The notes under the pieces were generated by a model. That model was not told where the DNA came from. It saw only the letters and a program-made list of their open reading frames with translations, and did no database searches. From assembly GCA_964597685.1 (NCBI GenBank), contig CAZQZC010000092.1:1-10070 (forward strand): a stretch of 10,070 nucleotides of DNA, read 5' to 3'. Each line of letters opens with the position of its first letter. Positions within the stretch are counted from its first letter, which is position 1. The stretch is from JBCBTJ01 sp964597685 (GTDB taxonomy: Bacteria > Pseudomonadota > Alphaproteobacteria > Caulobacterales > Hyphomonadaceae). The translations under genes and the position numbers were made by a program. This document shows positions 6,467 through 10,070 of this stretch, piece by piece.

Positions 6467-7513
6467 ATGAGCATTTCGGCGATTTCAGTGTGCAGGCGCC
6501 GCCCGGTCGCCGGCGACACGAGGGCGAGCGTGATCTACGATTCGTTTGCGGACGAACCGGATCTTTGCTGCGTCGCAATTGTCGATCCGGACTTTCGGCC
6601 GGTCGGCATTATCAACCGGATCGAGTATCTTCAAAGGATGGCGCATCCTTTCGGGCACGCCTTGTTCGATCGCAAACCGGTCGTCTCGATCATGGACGCC
6701 GATCCGCTGATCGTCAGCGTGGCGGACGATCTGGATATGGTCATGAAAGCGATCGCGACGGGGCGGGGCGCGGAGTCTTTGACCGGGTTCATCGTCGTGG
6801 CCGAAGACGGCCGCTATTATGGTACGGCCGACGGCGTCGACGTGATCCGCGCCGGGATGGAGGCCAAGGCCAAACTGGCCGAGCGGCTCGAACAGCAGGC
6901 CGATTATCTCAACACTCTGAACACGCAATTGGCGCGTGAAGTGCGCGAGCGCGAAGCGGCCGAGCAGACGGCGCGCCGCCTGGCGGACATCGATCCGTTG
7001 ACAGAGCTCGCCAACCGCCGCCGGTTCCTCGGTGAATTCGAAGACGCCATGAACAATGGCGAGCGGACCGCCGTCATTTTTGTCGATTTGGACCGCTTTA
7101 AGGCGATCAACGACCGCTACAGCCATCTGATCGGCGACCAAGTGCTCAAGATTATCGGCGGGCGCATTCGGGCTGTCGCGGCGCAAGGCCTTGCTGCGCG
7201 CCTTGGCGGCGACGAGTTCGGCATCTTATCGAAATGGTGGAGCGACCGCTCGGAGCTCGACGCTTTCTGCCGGGTGCTCCGCCAGGCGGTCGCAGCGCCC
7301 TGCGATGTCGAGGGGCATACCTTAAACGTTGGGGCGTCCATCGGTGTCGCACGGTTTCCCTCCGACGCGGCCGACGGCTCCTCCGTCCTGCTTGCGGCCG
7401 ACCTCGCCATGTTGCGCGCGAAACGGGAGGGCGGCGGTCACCGTTTCTTTGATCCCCGGATCGACACCGGTCAAAACGCCGACAACGGCGTTCGGTTCAG
7501 AGAGACGGCTTGA
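6467..7513 (+). CDS. Diguanylate cyclase with CBS-like sensor region (GGDEF)
   Basis: A 348-residue cytoplasmic protein predicted to make cyclic di-GMP from two GTP. Residues about 20-128 resemble a CBS-domain pair (VAIVDPDFRPVGIINRIEYL near 36-55; FIVVAEDGRYYGTADGVDVIR in the second half), likely binding a nucleotide or other ligand. Residues 131-172 are a charged, Glu/Arg/Ala-rich, coiled-coil-like linker. The GGDEF domain runs from DPLTELANRRRF (176-187) to about 328. GGDEF at 247-251, metal-binding Asp207 and substrate residues Asn215 and Asp224 are present, so it should be active. The inhibitory I-site RxxD is absent (AAQG at that position). The ATG at 6467 has a modest AGGGA site 10 bases upstream. 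The first 15 residues look atypical: another frame (from 6424 or 6445) reads FSVQAPP, a more natural start of the CBS region, so a one-base frameshift near 6502-6504 is possible. Confidence 0.88.
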   Translation: MSISAISVCRRRPVAGDTRASVIYDSFADEPDLCCVAIVDPDFRPVGIINRIEYLQRMAHPFGHALFDRKPVVSIMDADPLIVSVADDLDMVMKAIATGRGAESLTGFIVVAEDGRYYGTADGVDVIRAGMEAKAKLAERLEQQADYLNTLNTQLAREVREREAAEQTARRLADIDPLTELANRRRFLGEFEDAMNNGERTAVIFVDLDRFKAINDRYSHLIGDQVLKIIGGRIRAVAAQGLAARLGGDEFGILSKWWSDRSELDAFCRVLRQAVAAPCDVEGHTLNVGASIGVARFPSDAADGSSVLLAADLAMLRAKREGGGHRFFDPRIDTGQNADNGVRFRETA

Positions 7514-7538
7514 CCGACCGGCCGCGCGCGTGTAGGAG
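7510..7538 (+). promoter_or_regulatory. Weak candidate promoter for rpmB
   Basis: TTGACC (7510-7515), overlapping the GGDEF stop codon, is a good -35 match. After 17 bases comes TAGGAG (7533-7538), a poor -10. This is the best pair I can find in the 63-base gap before rpmB. Read-through from the GGDEF gene remains possible. Confidence 0.3.
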
Positions 7539-7576
7539 CCCGCGCTTTCCAGATTGTAACTTGGGTAGGCGTCGAG

Positions 7577-7867
7577 ATGTCTCGTCAGTGCGAATTGACC
7601 GGTGTGAAGCCGATGGTTGGCAACCGTGTCAGCCACTCGCAAATCAAGACCAAGCGGCGTTTCTTGCCGAACCTGATCGATGTGAAGCTTCGCTCTGAAG
7701 CGCTCAATCAGACGTTTTCGCTAAAGATCGCCGCGCGGGCGCTGCGCACCGTCGACAAATTGGGCGGGCTCGATCCCTTCCTGGCGAAAGCCAAGGTGGA
7801 GCAATTGTCTGATCGGGTCGCGAAGATCAAACGCGATATCGAGAAAAGAGCGGCGGAAACCGCTTAA
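7577..7867 (+). CDS. rpmB: 50S ribosomal protein L28
   Basis: A 96-residue basic protein matching bacterial L28 in its alphaproteobacterial form. The N-terminus (MSRQCELTG, then VGNRVSHSQIKTKRRFLPNL at about 14-33) is the family signature. The middle (SLKIAARALRTVDKLGGLDPFL) and the basic helical C-terminus also fit. L28 is a structural component of the large ribosomal subunit. The ATG at 7577 gives the standard N-terminus; the ribosome site is weak (TAGG about 8 bases upstream). Downstream, I see no T-rich intrinsic terminator before the next gene. The gene stands between a signalling gene and a lipoprotein gene, with no functional link to either that I can see. Confidence 0.97.
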   Translation: MSRQCELTGVKPMVGNRVSHSQIKTKRRFLPNLIDVKLRSEALNQTFSLKIAARALRTVDKLGGLDPFLAKAKVEQLSDRVAKIKRDIEKRAAETA

Positions 7868-7911
7868 AACACCGCCGGGACGCAAGTTTTCCGGTCGTAG
7901 ATCTATAGCTC

Positions 7912-7936
7912 GTCTACCCGCTTGGCTGGGATAGAC
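7912..7936. other. Imperfect inverted repeat downstream of rpmB
   Basis: GTCTACCC (7912-7919) pairs with GGG-A-TAGAC (7928-7936): eight base pairs with one bulged A and an 8-base loop. It lies just upstream of the amidohydrolase promoter. It could be the 3' end hairpin of rpmB mRNA (no T-run follows) or an operator; the sequence alone does not decide. Confidence 0.3.
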
Positions 7937-7945
7937 ACGCCCCCT

Positions 7946-7974
7946 TTGAAACATTTCCATATCTGTTGTATCAA
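7946..7974 (+). promoter_or_regulatory. Predicted sigma-70 promoter for the amidohydrolase gene
   Basis: TTGAAA (7946-7951), 17-base spacer, TATCAA (7969-7974), within a local AT-rich patch. Transcription would start near 7981, about 27 bases before the chosen start codon. The earlier in-frame ATG at 7966 lies upstream of the -10 box, which argues against it as the start. Confidence 0.6.
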
Positions 7975-7997
7975 ACTGGCGCGCGAATTGCGAGTTT

Positions 7998-8002
7998 GGG
8001 GG
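7998..8002 (+). promoter_or_regulatory. Ribosome binding site that sets the amidohydrolase start
   Basis: GGGGG, 5 bases before the ATG at 8008. Together with the lipoprotein signal that begins at this ATG, it supports 8008 over 7966. Confidence 0.55.
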
Positions 8003-8007
8003 TCGTA

Positions 8008-9711
8008 ATGCGGCAGATCTTCTATCCCGCCCTGGCGGCCTGTCTCGCAGCGTGCTCTCAAAGCGCTAGCGGATCTGCGGACGGCCCCGACATGGTGACG
8101 GTGTTCTACGGCGGCGTGGTTCGCACCGGCGTCCCCGGGGCCGAGCCCGTCGAGGCTGTCGCCGTATCGGAGTCCGGCCTCATTCTGCACGTGGGTCGCA
8201 CGAGCGACGTCACCCGGGCCCTGGGCGTCGCCTCCTTGGAAACGCCGCCGCGTCACATCGAGACGGTCGATCTGGGCGAGGCGGTTCTGTTTCCCGGTTT
8301 CACCGACGCGCACGCCCATCTGATCGGAATCGGCCAAAGAGAAGTATCGCTCGATCTGTCGAACGTGTCGTCCTTGGCGGAGCTGGTCAGCCGCGTCGAA
8401 GTCGAAGTCGCTGAAGCTGATCCAGGCGCGATCATCTCGGGGCGCGGCTGGATCGAGACCGACTGGCCGGAGGCGCGCATGCCGCAGGCGGCGGATCTGG
8501 ACGTCGTTTCGCCAGACAATCCGGTCGTGCTCGTCCGGGCCGACGGGCATGCGCTGGTCGCCAATACCGCCGCGCTATCGGCTGCAGGCGTTTCCGAGGC
8601 GACGCCGGATCCCGACGGAGGGATGATCGAGCGCGGCGAAACCGGCTCGGCCACTGGGATGCTGATCGACAATGCGATGGGGTTGGCGCTCGCCCTCATC
8701 GTTGAGCCGAGCGAACAGGACCTTGAGCGCGCCTATGAATTGGGTGCGAACGTCTATGTCTCACGCGGTTGGACCGGCGTGCACAACATGTCTGTCGATC
8801 CCGGCCACGCGCCGCTTCTGCAACGCTTGGCGCAAGAGGATCGACTTCCGATCCGCATCTATAACGCCTTCGACGAAACAGGCTTCGACCTGGCCGCGAA
8901 CCGCGCCTACGAAACGCCGACCATCACGAATCGGGCGGTCAAGATCTATATGGACGGCGCCTTGGGCTCTCGCGGCGCGCTGCTGTCGGAGCCGTATTCC
9001 GACCGGCCGGACACGTCAGGCCTGGCGCTGCGGGGCCGGCTGGAGACCCAGGCGCTGATGCTGAAGGCCGACCAGGCGAACGTTCAGCTCGCCATCCACG
9101 CGATCGGCGATCTCGCCAATACCCGCGCGCTGGATTGGATTGAGGACATCTTCGCCGACAGGGCCAGCGGCCCCCGCCATCGCTGGCGGATCGAGCACGC
9201 CCAAGTGCTGGCGCCGTCGGATATTCCGCGCTTCGCCGAGCTTTCGGTGATTGCGTCGATGCAGCCCTCTCACGCCATCGGCGACCTCAAATTCGCGCCC
9301 GCTCGACTGGGCGACGAGCGCCTTTCGGGCGCCTATGCCTGGCGGAGCTTGATCGACGCCGGGGCGGTGATCGCGGCGGGTTCGGACGCGCCGGTCGAGG
9401 TCGGCTCGCCGCTGATTGAGTTCTACGCGGCGGTCGCGCGCAAAGACCTTGGCGGCGAGAGCGGACCGGATTGGCGCCCCGAAGAGGCGGTCACGCGCGA
9501 AGAGGCGTTGCAGATGCTGACCCTTTGGCCGGCCTATGCGTCGTTTCGCGAGAACGAATTGGGCACCGTCGAACCCGGCAAGATCGCGGACTTCACGGTC
9601 TTCGACCGCGATCTGATGACCGTGCCGGAGGCGGAAATTCTCCAAGCCCGCCCGACGATGACGATTATCGGCGGCGACATCGTCTGGCGCGCGGCCGACG
9701 ACGGCGCGTAA
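8008..9711 (+). CDS. Lipoprotein metal-dependent amidohydrolase (YtcJ-like, Amidohydro_3)
   Basis: From the ATG at 8008 the protein has 567 residues. It opens with a lipoprotein signal peptide ending in L13-A-A-C16, followed by Ser, so it is probably exported and anchored in the outer membrane facing the periplasm. The rest is a YtcJ-type amidohydrolase. Visible are FPGFTDAHAHL with metal-binding His102 and His104, VKIYMDGALGSRGA with a candidate bridging Lys312, AIHAIGD with His364, EHAQVL with His397, and GSDAPVE with catalytic Asp460. The C-terminal WPAYASFRENELGTVEPGKIADF region is the small beta domain typical of the superfamily. Family members hydrolyse amide or related C-N bonds, but substrates are mostly unknown and none can be assigned here. 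All core residues are present. It has its own predicted promoter and a separate one follows for cobS, so it appears to be a single-gene unit. Confidence 0.9.
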   Translation: MRQIFYPALAACLAACSQSASGSADGPDMVTVFYGGVVRTGVPGAEPVEAVAVSESGLILHVGRTSDVTRALGVASLETPPRHIETVDLGEAVLFPGFTDAHAHLIGIGQREVSLDLSNVSSLAELVSRVEVEVAEADPGAIISGRGWIETDWPEARMPQAADLDVVSPDNPVVLVRADGHALVANTAALSAAGVSEATPDPDGGMIERGETGSATGMLIDNAMGLALALIVEPSEQDLERAYELGANVYVSRGWTGVHNMSVDPGHAPLLQRLAQEDRLPIRIYNAFDETGFDLAANRAYETPTITNRAVKIYMDGALGSRGALLSEPYSDRPDTSGLALRGRLETQALMLKADQANVQLAIHAIGDLANTRALDWIEDIFADRASGPRHRWRIEHAQVLAPSDIPRFAELSVIASMQPSHAIGDLKFAPARLGDERLSGAYAWRSLIDAGAVIAAGSDAPVEVGSPLIEFYAAVARKDLGGESGPDWRPEEAVTREEALQMLTLWPAYASFRENELGTVEPGKIADFTVFDRDLMTVPEAEILQARPTMTIIGGDIVWRAADDGA

Positions 9712-9728
9712 TTTCCCTAGCGGCGCCG

Positions 9729-9756
9729 TTGGCGCGCGACGCGCGCGTGCTACAAC
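9729..9756 (+). promoter_or_regulatory. Predicted housekeeping promoter for cobS
   Basis: TTGGCGC (9729-9735), 13 bases, then GCTACAAC (9749-9756). The second element fits the Caulobacter housekeeping consensus GCTANAWC fully and the first differs from TTGACGS at one base, with spacing inside the known 10-14 range. The spacer is an alternating GC stretch (GCGCGCG/CGCGCGC) that can fold on itself. Transcription would start near 9763. Confidence 0.65.
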
Positions 9757-9795
9757 ACATGGTTCCTGCTTCCCCAGACCATCGGACTCCGTGAA

Positions 9796-10070
9796 ATGAC
9801 CGTTATGACTGCGAACGACGACCTGACAGGCCTCGAGCCCAGCGTGGAGGTGTCCGTGCGCGACGCGTTCGGGATCGACACAGACATGGTCGTCAACGGA
9901 TTCGCCGACCGGTCGGACTATGTTCCGGAGATCGACGACGCCTATCGCTTCGACCCCCAGACGACGCTCGCGATCCTGGCCGGGTTTCTACACATTCGCC
10001 GTGTCATGGTCCTGGGCTATCACGGCACGGGCATGTCGATCATGGAGATGAGCCACCGCTCATCGCTCTA
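9796..10070 (+). CDS. cobS: Cobaltochelatase CobS subunit, N-terminal part (cut by window edge)
   Basis: The 91 visible residues match the N-terminus of CobS, the AAA+ ATPase that with CobT and CobN inserts cobalt into hydrogenobyrinic acid a,c-diamide in aerobic cobalamin synthesis. Seen are VSVRDAFGIDTDM (19-31), the Y-F-P-x-TTLAILAGF region (50-64) and RRVMVLGYHGTG (68-79). In the family this is followed by K-S-T-H-I-E-Q-V; here the Walker A Lys is Met80 and residues 80-91 no longer follow the family. This may be sequence error at a contig end, a decayed gene or real divergence. The start could be 9796 or 9805 (both ATG, in frame); the ribosome site is weak for both. The gene has its own promoter. 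Confidence 0.85.
   Translation, partial: MTVMTANDDLTGLEPSVEVSVRDAFGIDTDMVVNGFADRSDYVPEIDDAYRFDPQTTLAILAGFLHIRRVMVLGYHGTGMSIMEMSHRSSL

Noticed and set aside
7868..7911. Intrinsic terminator directly after rpmB
   Set aside because: A TTTT run is present but no stable stem precedes it; the nearest inverted repeat lies further on and lacks a T-run.
7903..8550. Minus-strand open frame of 215 codons over the amidohydrolase 5' half
   Set aside because: It is antisense to a clearly coding region with conserved metal-binding residues and has no family resemblance.
9016..9645. Minus-strand open frame of 209 codons inside the amidohydrolase gene
   Set aside because: Same reasoning: antisense shadow, no ribosome site, no domain.
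1..10070. Mobile element, CRISPR array, defence island or biosynthetic cluster
   Set aside because: No transposase, integrase, direct-repeat array or characteristic protein families are visible; nearly all of the window is explained by core genes.

Overview
The window is a GC-rich chromosomal segment from an alphaproteobacterium. The evidence is the combination of a Suv3-like helicase, S4 protein, FdxA, CdnL/CarD and sigma-32 in one leftward block, a CobS-type cobaltochelatase, and a promoter that fits the Caulobacter housekeeping consensus. Sequence flavour and promoter type point towards the Caulobacterales/Maricaulales/Parvularculales side of the class, but the order is an inference. Codon and base use look even throughout. 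I saw no insertion sequence, phage gene, CRISPR array or defence locus. No gene-free stretch exceeds about 160 bases.

Layout. The left edge cuts a tRNA-Arg(CCT) on the minus strand. Beside it and diverging from it is a nuclease-fold lipoprotein gene on the plus strand. It converges on rpoH, and the two stop codons overlap inside a hairpin. From about 6.3 kb down to 0.85 kb everything is on the minus strand, in transcription order: Suv3-like helicase, S4 RNA-binding protein, TerB-like protein, fdxA, cdnL, rpoH. The first three are tightly coupled (4-base overlap, then directly abutting). cdnL has its own predicted promoter and a structured leader.

From 6.47 kb rightward all genes are on the plus strand: a CBS-like/GGDEF diguanylate cyclase, rpmB (ribosomal protein L28), a lipoprotein amidohydrolase of the YtcJ type, and the 5' end of cobS, cut by the right edge. 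A perfect 7-base inverted repeat lies in the divergent helicase/GGDEF promoter region.

How the genes fit together. The leftward block joins RNA handling (helicase, S4) with redox chemistry (FdxA) and global transcription control (CdnL at housekeeping promoters, RpoH at stress promoters). The rightward block is a mix of signalling, translation, an envelope hydrolase and cobalamin synthesis, with separate promoters.

This is mostly core genome. I did not find a convincing new system. The points most worth checking are the degenerate Walker A of cobS at the window end, the possible one-base frameshift at the start of the GGDEF gene, the nuclease homologue lacking its general-base glutamate, the cdnL leader structure, and the helicase-S4-TerB unit with its basic, low-complexity helicase tail.
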